NCBI GenBank assembly: GCA_020137815.1
Contig: CM035360.1
Location: 5,560,250-5,624,249 of the forward strand
Length of the DNA stretch: 64,000 nt
Direction of reading: 5' to 3'
DNA from: Hormiphora californensis
Lineage: Eukaryota; Ctenophora; Tentaculata; Cydippida; Pleurobrachiidae
Part shown: piece by piece, positions 54,366-64,000 of the stretch
Layout of the letters: each line of letters opens with the position of its first letter
Position numbering within the stretch: the first letter of the stretch is position 1
The notes under the pieces: generated by a model
Seen by the model: the letters and a program-made list of their open reading frames with translations, nothing else
Database searches by the model: none
Told to the model about the DNA's origin: nothing
Program-made: the position numbers and the translations under genes

Positions 54366-55340
54366 CGTTCAGAAGCTTCCGAATTTTTCAAACGATTTTC
54401 GATTTTTAAAAATCAAAATCTCACAAACAGCCCTCCGTTAGGCGTTATTCCCGGGTTTTAAGGTTATCAGTCAGCGCAAACATGGTGGTGCGGTCATACA
54501 ATCCTTTCGGAATCCCCAAGCAATTGCCCACACTCGAGTTTTGCGAAAATTCCACCCTTTGAATTTTGATGATCAGAATTTCAAGTCACTATCTCATTAG
54601 TCATTAGGGGGTGGAGCAATGACCGTGGGAAATTTCACAAAACCCAAGGGAGGGCTATTCTTGCTAGGGGTTTCCTGCTGGGAACCAAACGGTTGTTGGT
54701 ACACCCACCAAGCAGTGAAATATTTATTAAGAATCTAACGCTCATTTACGAGCTGGTACCTTGTGTGCGTCAGGATTACAGTTTTTGATGAAGTCGTATA
54801 ATTGGTAGTTAAAGAAAACTCTTCTCCCAGGATGGAACAATGGCGTGTCTGTGGACTCAGAGATATCGAGAACTTGCGCTTGCGTCTGCTTGGACAACAT
54901 GTGGTTGCAAATAATCAAGATGGAAATCCCACGACCGAATCTCAGCCTGTTACCGAATCTCAGCCTTCTGACCGTAGCAATGATTGCCCAGAAGAAACAC
55001 CGGTTGTTGTACCGACAGATAAGGAAGTTTGTAGTCCAACTGCCAGTGAGCCTGTATCACAAGCCACAGAAAAACCATACTATACCCCTCCCTCCACCCC
55101 AGTACACACGTGCCCGGAACCTCAGAATAATAAAACACCCGAAAATCAGAATTCCATAGCGAAAGACGGTAATTTAGGTGATCACAAAGACACACGAATT
55201 GAACTTTCCGATCTTGCAAAACAGTTTCTTTCCCTATCTGAGATAACTTTTGGTAAAAGGTGAACTAGTTGGTCCGATAGAAACATTATTATTAAATTCT
55301 GTAAACTGTATACCAAACTATTTTAATTGCATTTTTATCA
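54366..55340. repeat. Tandem duplication, right copy (3' part)
   Basis: It continues the unit started at 51563-51845 after the retrotransposon, with the same flanking sequence as 50355-51490. Confidence 0.85.
54832..55263 (+). CDS. Unknown Ser/Thr/Pro-rich 143-residue protein (intact duplicate)
   Basis: The ORF starts at an ATG one base after a good 3' splice site (CTTCTCCCAG). It reads MEQWRVCGLRDIENLRLRLL, then a disordered region rich in Glu, Pro, Thr and Ser (TESQPVTESQPSD), and ends in a short helix ELSDLAKQFLSLSEITFG. No known domain is visible. An upstream non-coding exon is implied by the acceptor. It cannot be spliced in frame to CCDC6, whose last internal exon ends in phase 0. The left duplicate at 51013 is frameshifted, so only this copy can make the protein. 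Confidence 0.5.
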   Translation: MEQWRVCGLRDIENLRLRLLGQHVVANNQDGNPTTESQPVTESQPSDRSNDCPEETPVVVPTDKEVCSPTASEPVSQATEKPYYTPPSTPVHTCPEPQNNKTPENQNSIAKDGNLGDHKDTRIELSDLAKQFLSLSEITFGKR

Positions 55341-55415
55341 AACACTTCAAATTATTATTGAATTTAATTAATTCTGATTAAACTCCCCCATATTTTGTAG
55401 CTGATTAGAATCTAT

Positions 55416-58400
55416 ATGTCTGAAATGACTGAATCTTATCAGAGTTGTGATGTGGATAATGAAGAATCATGTGAGTGTCTCTCTTCCATGTGATGAAGTC
55501 CCCCTTCCAATTCCATTGCCATCCCCCATTGTTGCCCTCTCATCATATAATAATCTTCCAAACCTTCTCCCTCTTTTGCTTGGTGCTCCTCACCCTCTCT
55601 TTCCCTCATATCTCTCTCAGTCACCCTCATCCTCATATCTCTCTCAGTCACCCTCTCCCTCATATCTCACTCAGTCACCCTCTCCCTCATATCTCACCCA
55701 GTCACCCTCTCCCTCATATCTCTCCCAGTCACCCTCACCCTCATATCTCTCTCAGTCACCCTCTCCCTCATATATTGTCCCCCAACAGCGTACACCTACA
55801 CAAACTACAAGACAGAGAACCCCTCAAGAGAGGAGATACTAACTAAGTTCGAGAACAGGAGTGCATTTGCTCAGGATCTAAACTTATTATCAGGTAACAA
55901 CTTTATCCATTCTTTCTATTTATCTCTCGAGCATTGATATAATATTCTTTCTCTCTTTTCAAGTCACCCTAAATTTATTTATTTATTGACAATAATCACA
56001 GGATTACCTGATTTGTGTGATATTATATTCCTGGTTGGAGAGGATAAGCAACCGATCTGTGGAGTTAGAGCAATACTCGCCGCACGGAGCAGGTTAGATA
56101 TTTATACAGAGACCATGGGAGGTCTGGGACTTTGGATCTTTTTGACAATGTTTCATCCAGTGTTTTTACAACCATTTAAAACAATGTGATGGTACAGAAC
56201 CCCTCCTCCCTCCTCCCTCTTATACTAAATCTCCAATATTACAGGGTGTTTCGAAAGCAGCTGACAACACCAGTACCTCGGAGGTACTCTGTAAAAGACA
56301 ACAAACACATGAAATCGGTAAATCAGAATCAGCTGAACTTAACCTCTATTTAAATCACTTTCTAAATCTCCCAGTTCTTTGTCTCACAAAAGACTAAATT
56401 CGCAGCGTGCTACATGATATTCCAGTTGACACGGCAACCATTCATCATACTATCTCTCACTCTTCCTCTCAGAAAAGTAAGGTAGCCAGCACGATCGAGG
56501 TACCTGAGTTTGAGCCAAGTGTATTTAAACAGCTGATTGAGTATCTACACACGGGTGTGTGTACTTTGCAGGTAAAACATTTCTCACTCGCAGCTGCTCC
56601 CCATATTGTGTAATTCTCCCCCAAATCTTCCCTCTACTTCGCTCGCTATTCTCAACTTATGTGCTCCCTTCTTCGCTGTACTCTTAACTAACGTGTGTAC
56701 CGCCCAGCCGAGGACCTTGTTGGGCCTAATGAATGCAGCCGACCACTACGACGTTGAGGAACTGAAACATGCCTGTATAAACTTTGTGGGTAGGTCTACA
56801 GCTACTTGTGGGGTGGCTAATATAATTTACATCAATGCAATGGTAATATCAAGTTCTGTAGTTTGTACTCAATATTTATAACCCCCTTCCTGTAGGGCAA
56901 AGTATCAGTACAGACACTGTGTGTCACATGTTATCCAATGCGGACCGTTACATCCAGTACAAATCTACCAAGGTAGGGCCATAATAATATCATCTCCAAA
57001 TATGGTATAATCCATCAAGTTGCGTTCCAATACACCCGAAGTAGAGCCAGCCTCTTGTATCATTAGGGGATGTAAAAGATTAAATTTGACTGCCTTATAT
57101 TTATTGTACGAGCTACAGCACTGGATTCATTCCTGATCCCTTGATTTAATTCAAATGAGGACTTTAAATAATTTTCGCTTTCCGTTTACGTGTGGTCTAC
57201 TGTCACAAAAATCCTTACTCGGCTGCCATTTCAGCTTCAAAACATTTTTGTATCTGAGGTAAAAAAAATAAACCGCGACAGAAAGTCCCCCCAAACTGCA
57301 AATAAACCATCAACCAAGTTTTGTACACTCCCGCCATTTCTTTAGTTGTTGTACGGCGCGGGGACTCCCGATCAACTATCATCGCGCGGGAGACTCCAAA
57401 CCCATGCGCGCGCGATTGGTGCAACCATGATAGAGCGCTGGTAAGGAATCAGGTTAGCACCTTTCAAAGCTTTGTCTATAATCAATTAATTAAATGTTCC
57501 TGCAGGTAATACCATATTTCTTGGCAGGTGCTGATTCAAAAAGTGATGGATTTTATAGACAGGAATGGCGATGAAGTTCTCAGTTTGCCATCTTTTTCAA
57601 CTCTACCCCGACACGTTGTTCAGCTGATTATTTCCCGGGAAAGTCTGGCAGTTTCTGAGGTGAGGTGAGAGAGATAGATAGAGAGACAGAGACAGAGATA
57701 GAGATATAGAGATAAACAGCGATGAGAGAAGAGAAACAATATATATTTCGAATCACTACTACATCACTACTACATCACTACTATATAACATTCCGCCGCA
57801 GATCAACAAGTTTATAGCGATCTACAATTGGAGCAAGGCTCTGTTTGACAACATCCAAAGCTCATCAACCGCCCAGCCCCAGACTAAGGGTGAACCAGGT
57901 ACCTCTCTTTTGTTGAGTGTGACGGAAGAGCAAGATCATTCAATTCCCCCGACCCCTTCAACTTTTATTTTTCATCTTATTTTCATGATTCACTTTTCAG
58001 TAAATAAGGTTGTTCTGATGGATATAGTTGAGGGGTTTCTGGACTACATTCAGTTCCACAAGATTCCAATACCTTATCTCATGAACGAGGTTAGTTTCGT
58101 AGCGGCAGAGGGGGGGGGGGGGGCACAGGGGGTGCAACTAGACAGTGCTGGTGTGGTTACTAACCGAATCTGTTGAATTTTCAATTACACTCTAGGGAGC
58201 TGTCAGAGTATCGGCCTGGCAGCTGGGGAGTGGTGAAGTTTTTTCACACCACGGCCCACGCTACTACCTCTAATTCCTCACCCCTTACTCAACAACTAAT
58301 TCCTAGGTCCGTCAGAGTGGTGCCGTACCGGATAGTATCATCATGATGGCGGTGGCCTACCAGATGGACCCTGCATCTATTGATGTCTCCAAGTTCCATA

Positions 58401-58417
58401 GGTCTCACTCTCATTGA
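55416..58417 (+). CDS. BTB-BACK protein, Serine-enriched-protein-like
   Basis: Exons give MSEMTESYQSC (55416-55470), a YTYTNYKTENPSREEI exon joined in phase to LPDLCDIIFLVGEDKQPICG (BTB core), IEVPEFEPSVFKQLIEYLHT, TLLGLMNAADHYDVEELKHA, TVCHMLSNADRYIQYKSTK (BACK), FSTLPRHVVQLIISRESLAV, FIAIYNWSKALFDN, MDIVEGFLDYIQFHKIP and SGAVPDSIIMMAVAYQMDPA, ending SHSH. BTB-BACK proteins usually dimerise and recruit CUL3. The BACK segments recall the insect Serine-enriched protein family. No Kelch repeats follow, so it is not a KLHL protein. Intron 1 contains a 24-bp minisatellite. Exon borders in the middle are approximate. Confidence 0.78.
55602..55772. repeat. 24-bp minisatellite in BTB gene intron 1
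   Basis: About seven units of CCTCATATCTCTCTCAGTCA plus CCCT. The open frame through it is a by-product of a unit divisible by three. Confidence 0.9.
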
Positions 58418-59208
58418 GGTAATGAGAGAGGGAGAGCAGAGGGAGAGAGAGAGAGACAGAGGGAGAGAGATGGGTGAAATGGGGATAACTAAAGGCTCGG
58501 CAACAATACAACAAATTAGTAAAATTGTAAAGACCAGAACTGTCCTTGAAGTAATGGGGGGAAGATTACAGAGTTACAGACTAGTAGACCTAAATGATTT
58601 GGGGACGTCTAGTCTCCCCGCGGTGTTCCTAATAATGCCCTCTTTGGACAAAGGAAAGCAACTTTTCTCAAAACAATGGTGGAACCATAAGGTCTTCTTT
58701 CGGTCACTTTGAAGTACTTTTCATGGTCCTACTCGGCTCCACTGAATTTTGCTAAATATCAGAGGGAACTGCTTGGGTAACTAGAAAAAATGGGCGGGAG
58801 AAAGAATAATTTCATTAAAGACTGGCCCAGATTTAACATCCATTTAACTGATTTACTGTTTCAGAGAGAAAAAGAGAGAGGTATTTGAGCAGTTGCAACG
58901 AGTAGTTGGTTCACGATGAAGATGGTTATATATGTGTGTTTACGGACAAATAACATTCCCGCTGATTAACCGCTGAAATGCTGCCCTTCTCTTTAATAGC
59001 TAGCAACTGGTAAGCTGTTATAATAGTAGAAAATCTCTTTGCGATTCTTGTTTTCATGCCATGTCTTCATTATCTTTGCCATTTTCTGACTGAGCATAGT
59101 TGATTTAGATTATACCTCTTGTACATTTTACTAACTTGATCTTGCTACTTATATTTTCTTTCATTAATATTTTTTGTCGTGTTGTCAAACTTCTCAACTC
59201 TAGGCGTC

Positions 59209-59395
59209 TGCAACAGTTTAGCTTGGTAACGAAATTACCCCTCTATCTCATATATCATGTGATTGGAAGTTAGGGGTAACTTCGCTACCAACAGTTTAGT
59301 TGGGTATGATATCCCTTTTTTTCTCCCCCTCCTGCGCTGTCCTCTCTCACGATGTCCCAAAAAGAGAGGGGACATCATACCCAAACAGTTTAGCA
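59209..59395. repeat. Compound foldback around CAGTTTAG
   Basis: ACAGTTTAGCTTGGTAACGA pairs with a GGGTAACTTCGCTACCAACA segment. Directly after it, TTGGGTATGATATCCC pairs with GGGACATCATACCCAA. Three ACAGTTTAG copies punctuate the unit. Confidence 0.65.
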
Positions 59396-59761
59396 TCTAG
59401 TGTTTTGTGTCTAGGGAATACACCGCTGTCCTCTTGATGTTGCTGACCTTTCAATATTAACTAATCTGCATTTAATTCATTTTTTCATTGTTTTATTAAT
59501 TTTGATTTTATTTTCTTATTGGAAAGACAAAACGATCACTTGTTATCACTCATCCAATATTATATGCAGAACAAATATCTTTCCCTACAATACTTTGATT
59601 GTCTCAGTTATCCATAAACCTCTATCAACTAAAAATCAAGTTTCTAGAAAATGATGTAATTTAAGCAGCTCTATCTGGCGCCACCTTCCCCCGTTTTGAA
59701 TTCTCGGGTATTTCATATTATTCAGGGGTATTTAGCCACGCTCTTTGTAATACTACCGGTG

Positions 59762-59850
59762 ATTCACCAATATTTGACCAATATTTCACCAATAGTTACC
59801 GATAGTTACCTAAGATAGTTACCTAAGATAGTTACCGATAGTTACCTTGT
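59762..59850. repeat. Short tandem array of ATAGTTACC units
   Basis: About seven variants of GATAGTTACCTAA and CAATATTTNACC occur head to tail. Confidence 0.75.
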
Positions 59851-60097
59851 ATTGTCCTACGATCATCAACAAAGATGAATCATCACGCTAAAATAAAGTG
59901 ACACTCCTATTCGAAGATTGCTTTCCCGCGTAGCCCCCCCCCCTTGAGTCGCCTGATACTGTGTTCGTATGGACAATTCAACCCCCCCCCCCCGGTAGAC
60001 TGCGATTATCAGTAATTTGTAGCAGCTAGTTGATGACGTAAATATACTCTGCTTTCCTCTCCCTGTACAATGTGAACGTAGCACACCAAAATATACC

Positions 60098-60099
60098 GA

Positions 60100-60177
<78 letters not shown>

Positions 60178-60178
60178 A
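60098..60178. repeat. (CT)n microsatellite
   Basis: CT repeats with rare A or G interruptions. Confidence 0.9.
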
Positions 60179-60575
60179 GCTTACACGATCAGGCGTTTCC
60201 GTACGCGTACTCAAACACATATACAACCGTAGACACAAGATGTATCACGTGACTTACAGACACAAGACCACGTGACGTATGATATCTGAAGTACGGAAAA
60301 GTCGTTGTGTCAGCCCGTCAAACTCAGTGAGAGCTACCCGATTCAGTGATATATAGACAGCGATATATATCAGTCACAATATCTCTCCGCTCCCCGACCG
60401 AGATGGTGTTGCCTTTAAATGTGTGAACTCGAAGATACTTTCTTTTAAAGATAATCTTTATCCTTATAAGTTGAAAGTTACGTCTCCATAGTTTTCCCTT
60501 TTGATTTGTTTTCAGCAACTTGAATTATAACTATCAACTTGCCAACTTGTGTAGTTAAGTTGTGTAAGTTGGGAT

Positions 60576-60647
60576 TGTTATGTTCTAACCCCCCCCCCCT
60601 TACATTTGTTTCGCTGTGTGGGATGAAACAGGATCGAGCAAGGCAAG
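60576..60647. repeat. Copy of the GTTATGTTCTAACC...GATCGAGCAAGGCAA repeat
   Basis: It is in the reverse orientation to the copy at 43574-43646, with the same end motifs. Confidence 0.6.
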
Positions 60648-60849
60648 GTTGGGTGGGGTAGCTTTTAGGGTTTTAAGTTTTCCTCGTTATTATTTTTTAT
60701 TATTAGTAATCAGTCGAGGTTTTGTATTACCAAAGTGGTTTTTTACACATACACATTGGGGAGGACGCGATCAGTTGTTTCCTTAAACAAATGCAGTGAG
60801 AAGATTCTCAAACACGCAGTACGATATAGTTTCCGCCCTCAACACTCCC

Positions 60850-60890
60850 TCCTCGGAGAGGGAGGGAGAGAGAGGGAAGGGGCAGAGAGA

Positions 60891-60976
<86 letters not shown>
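60850..60976. repeat. (GA)n microsatellite
   Basis: A GA-rich tract of about 125 bp with GGGA interruptions. Confidence 0.9.
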
Positions 60977-60977
<1 letters not shown>

Positions 60978-61642
60978 TGGGATAGAGAGAAATAAATTGG
61001 AGACCATCATCTTACCTCTTTTTTCAAATCCACCCCTTTATATTTTCGCTTTAATACTCCTATAACTTGACTATATGATAGTAGATTATTTATTAAAACC
61101 TAGAATTTATAAATTATAACTTTTAATTTATCTAGTGAGTCCTTTGCTTTGTTCGACCCTCGACAATTAGTCCTGCCCCTGCTGTGTTGATAAATGTTTT
61201 TATTTGCCGAATACGGGGAACCCTTCCTTTCATTCATATATCTCTCCTTCCCTCTCTCTCTCCCTCTCTCTCCTTCCCTCTCTCTCTATCTCTCTCAGTC
61301 ACGCTCAATGTCGTACCAATCCCCTAGCTCGTGTAAGCCGAAACGCCCGTACTCGTGATTACCTTATCTTCCGTAAGAGCAACCTTTTAACATTTAAAGC
61401 TAGTTGCCACGGATAAAAAATAATTTTTTAGAGAAGTGAATCACTTCTCTCCTGAGTGCTCCTGGCCTATATTTTTTATACATAATACATAAAATATAGA
61501 AGAATGCCTAGTTCGAGAAATGGTTAGGCGCCGTGAACTTATTTTTATCAACCAAATCTGAAATCATCTCAATATCTCACTCTCAAATTATGTTATTACT
61601 TAACCTAGTCATAAGAATATTTATTAACGTAATATGAAAATA

Positions 61643-61709
61643 CAGTCGGACCCCGATTTACCGTGGTGCTCGGGGGAAGTGTTTTGTCTGATAAATCGGG
61701 GTCCGACTG
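61643..61709. mobile_element. 67-bp internally deleted pogo-like MITE
   Basis: Both inverted ends (CAGTCGGACCCCGATTTACC and its complement) are kept but the middle is largely missing. TA is present at 61641-61642; CA stands on the right. Confidence 0.75.
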
Positions 61710-62267
61710 CATGTATAGTGTATACTCCGTTAGCCCACTCTCTAGTTACTAGAGAGTGGGCTCACGGTGCTATCCACAATAGTTCAATAGATCACAAGTG
61801 TGGACATAGAGGATCACTTTAAAGGTCTGATTGCATATATTATGCTTCAACCAGTGACGATTTTACATAAAGTTTCCACATATTATACTTATTCAAACTA
61901 ATCTACTTTAGTTGAATCATGTTAGTGATATGTACCAACTTGATTCAATTTTTGTTAGCAACAACAGCAACTTTTAAATGAAAATATTCTTGAAAGTGCA
62001 TCTAGCCTTGTCCATCACCCGACCACTTTACTTTTTTTCATTCTGTACCACCTCCAAAAAGATAGGAATGAGAGAGAGAGGGCCAAATTTGATTAGCGAG
62101 TGGGATTTTTGTAATAAAATTTCTCTCACGGTCGACCTAAGGCGAATTCTCCGAAGCCAGTTTTTCCCCTTTCTGGCTTTATCAGCAAAAGTATACGAAT
62201 TCAAAAATTTAATTTGTTAGGAATATTTTTTTTTGCAAAAGCAGTGATGCTAACTGCTAAGCATCTC

Positions 62268-62271
<4 letters not shown>

Positions 62272-62305
<34 letters not shown>

Positions 62306-62316
62306 CTCTCTCTCCC

Positions 62317-62404
<88 letters not shown>

Positions 62405-62408
62405 CATC

Positions 62409-62475
<67 letters not shown>

Positions 62476-62490
62476 TCACTCTCTCCTAAG
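62272..62490. repeat. (CT)n microsatellite, over 200 bp
   Basis: This is the longest dinucleotide tract in the window, with CCCTCT and CATCGT interruptions. Confidence 0.95.
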
Positions 62491-63938
62491 ACTCTCTATC
62501 TCCCTCCCCCGTCTCCCTCTCCCACATCCAATGGTTGATCAACAAACAAAGGCTACAATGATTCAAAATATCTAGCTCCGAAAAGCATTTCACGTTGCTT
62601 TTGCTACTTTATTATAACATCTCTTGTTTGGTTCCCGATACCTCTAATTCTGTTTCCGATACTTCTAATTTTGTTCTAATGCTTGAGAGACACCCTTTAT
62701 ATTGGTTATTGTTGCTTTCAGACTGACACACAACATGAACATTATTTATACCTAATTATGGGCACCTCAAGCCTTCAGTGCGTTCGTGCAGGGAAATTAC
62801 AAACCTCTCACACACCTAGGGGTCTGTTTCTGTGCAGCGAAATACCTAATTCAGTCATATTTTGGTGTGCTAGATTCATAGGAAAACAACCCCCCCCCCC
62901 CCCGAACCTTTTACTCGGTAAATCAAGGGCTCACATAATGTTTACTGGACACCTAGTTGAGTACTAGATTCTAGACTCTCTTTCACACACACTCTCGCTC
63001 TTGAGACATTAGTATAAATTATTATGAATACATCACTACTTGACATTAATGAATAACTAAAATATTTAGTTTGTTTAATTGTTAGATGGGGTGTTGATCT
63101 ATTATTATAGCAATTGAAGGTGCAGCTAATCTCGGGGGTGTAATGCCCTTGTATGGTCAAATCAGACGCGTCTTTGAAGTGGTCGATTGGATGGTGGTTA
63201 GGCGAGGAAATTCAAAGAAGCTGTATTAAGTATTTTGAATAAAAAGCTGTATGACGAACCAGAGAAGCATGGGAGTGGTCGATATTTTTGAAGACGAAGA
63301 TTTGTCAGCAATTAGTAGTTGGGAATTTTTTTCCGGATTCCATAAAATCCTCAAAAACTCACCAGTCTGCCAGCTAAACAGTTGAAGAATCGTGATCTCA
63401 TAACAGGATTCATAATAACAAACAACTATCATGTTGTAGTTTGTTTAGTCATTGTAGATTTCAGGAACCACTGTTCGTGTTCCAAACCTCAAGTTGTGAA
63501 TTGGAGTCTGGATATCAAGCATGATTTCCCACAGGTGGAGATATCACCCTCTCCTGCCGCGGTGCAAGGAGCTAGTCCCAAAATGACGAAGTTTCTGGGG
63601 GCCAGTTTCTGCCAGTAATCCATTCCCTTTCACTCAGAGATCGACGTCTGGTGAAGGAGCGCTGCACTGTATACCTTATAGAACCTGTATAATTGTATGC
63701 TGGATCTAGGGGGCGTCGCATCCATCCACTATCCAGGAGTCAGGACACATATGCCTCAGGAATCTGTCATGGCCAATTACATTTCTGAGATCGCACTGAG
63801 ATTAGCAAGAAGGAGTTGTGTTGGATGTAAAAGAGCAGGTTCCCCATTAGTACTCTTTCACTGGGTTCCCTGTTTATTAGGGTGGGAATGTTGTATTAAT
63901 AAGTCAAGGATAGCAAATCTGGAAAAAAATGATGCTCT

Positions 63939-64000
63939 TTAAGGGTACGCTAACCAAAATTTTTTTTCGAGTGCAGGGAAATCTCTCGCCGTAGGGTTGT
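63939..64000. mobile_element. Start of another TTAA foldback element, cut by window end
   Basis: TTAAGGGTACGCTAACC and the following TTTTTTTCGAGTGCAGGGAA match the left arm at 28015 with minor differences. The rest lies beyond the window. Confidence 0.85.

Larger units (their letters stand above)
58418..63938. other. Gene-poor region of simple repeats and MITE fragments
   Basis: No conserved protein is recognised in any frame. ORFs near 62683 and 63697 have no family resemblance and no convincing splice context. The stretch holds the simple repeats and elements listed separately. Confidence 0.6.

Noticed and set aside
51013-55263. Duplicated MEQWRVCG ORF as the C-terminal exon of CCDC6
   Set aside because: The CCDC6 exon at 49295 ends in phase 0, which would read the duplicated exon out of frame. 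The exon at 49738 fits instead.
55447-55846. Repetitive SQSPSPSYL ORFs
   Set aside because: They cross a 24-bp intronic minisatellite. The BTB gene splices over it in phase.
62683-63942. ORFs near the right end as genes
   Set aside because: They are short, without recognisable domains, splice context or conserved composition.

Overview
The window is nuclear DNA from an invertebrate animal. Genes have spliceosomal introns with GT/AG borders, and recognisable products include VPS33A, WRAP73, CCDC6, C1D, a survivin-like BIR protein, a CFAP73/CCDC42-type ciliary coiled coil and histone H2B. Short introns, genes nested in introns, many (AG/CT)n tracts, abundant short inverted-repeat transposons and strongly diverged proteins suggest an early-branching lineage such as a sponge or ctenophore. 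The sequence alone does not decide which.

Layout. 0.3-6.5 kb: VPS33A, a single-exon class II aldolase/adducin-like enzyme and a single-exon seven-finger C2H2 protein. 6.6-8.2 kb: pogo-like MITEs and a hAT-like element carrying telomere-like repeats. 8.3-17.5 kb: the most unusual locus. Eleven phase-compatible blocks run from a partial eIF4G core into a ZNFX1-type SF1 helicase with NFX1 zinc fingers and a C-terminal PARP-like domain. 17.8-30.8 kb: a PIP-box protein, then WRAP73, whose large introns hold a secreted-protein gene and a frameshifted SLC18B1-like transporter on the minus strand, plus a 1.39-kb TTAA-flanked palindrome. 31.3-32.3 kb: homopolymer-expanded sequence that looks like an assembly artefact. 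32.8-35.4 kb: the CFAP73/CCDC42-like gene on the minus strand. 36-39 kb: nested foldback repeats and a broken Cys-rich ORF. 39-43 kb: an H2B with an unusual tail, the BIR protein and C1D. 43.2-49.8 kb: CCDC6, with a decayed MATH-BTB gene inside an intron. 50-55.3 kb: a 1.5-kb tandem duplication, one copy split by a non-LTR retrotransposon with an intact 721-aa reverse transcriptase. 55.4-58.4 kb: a BTB-BACK protein. 58.4-64 kb: gene-poor repeats, ending in a second TTAA palindrome cut by the window edge.

Functional links. VPS33A acts in endolysosomal fusion. WRAP73 and CFAP73 are centriole/cilium proteins, and RFX-like X-box motifs occur in introns of both. Exon borders of VPS33A, WRAP73, the BIR gene, C1D and CCDC6 were read by hand and keep phase. 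Those of CFAP73 and the BTB-BACK gene were read only in part.
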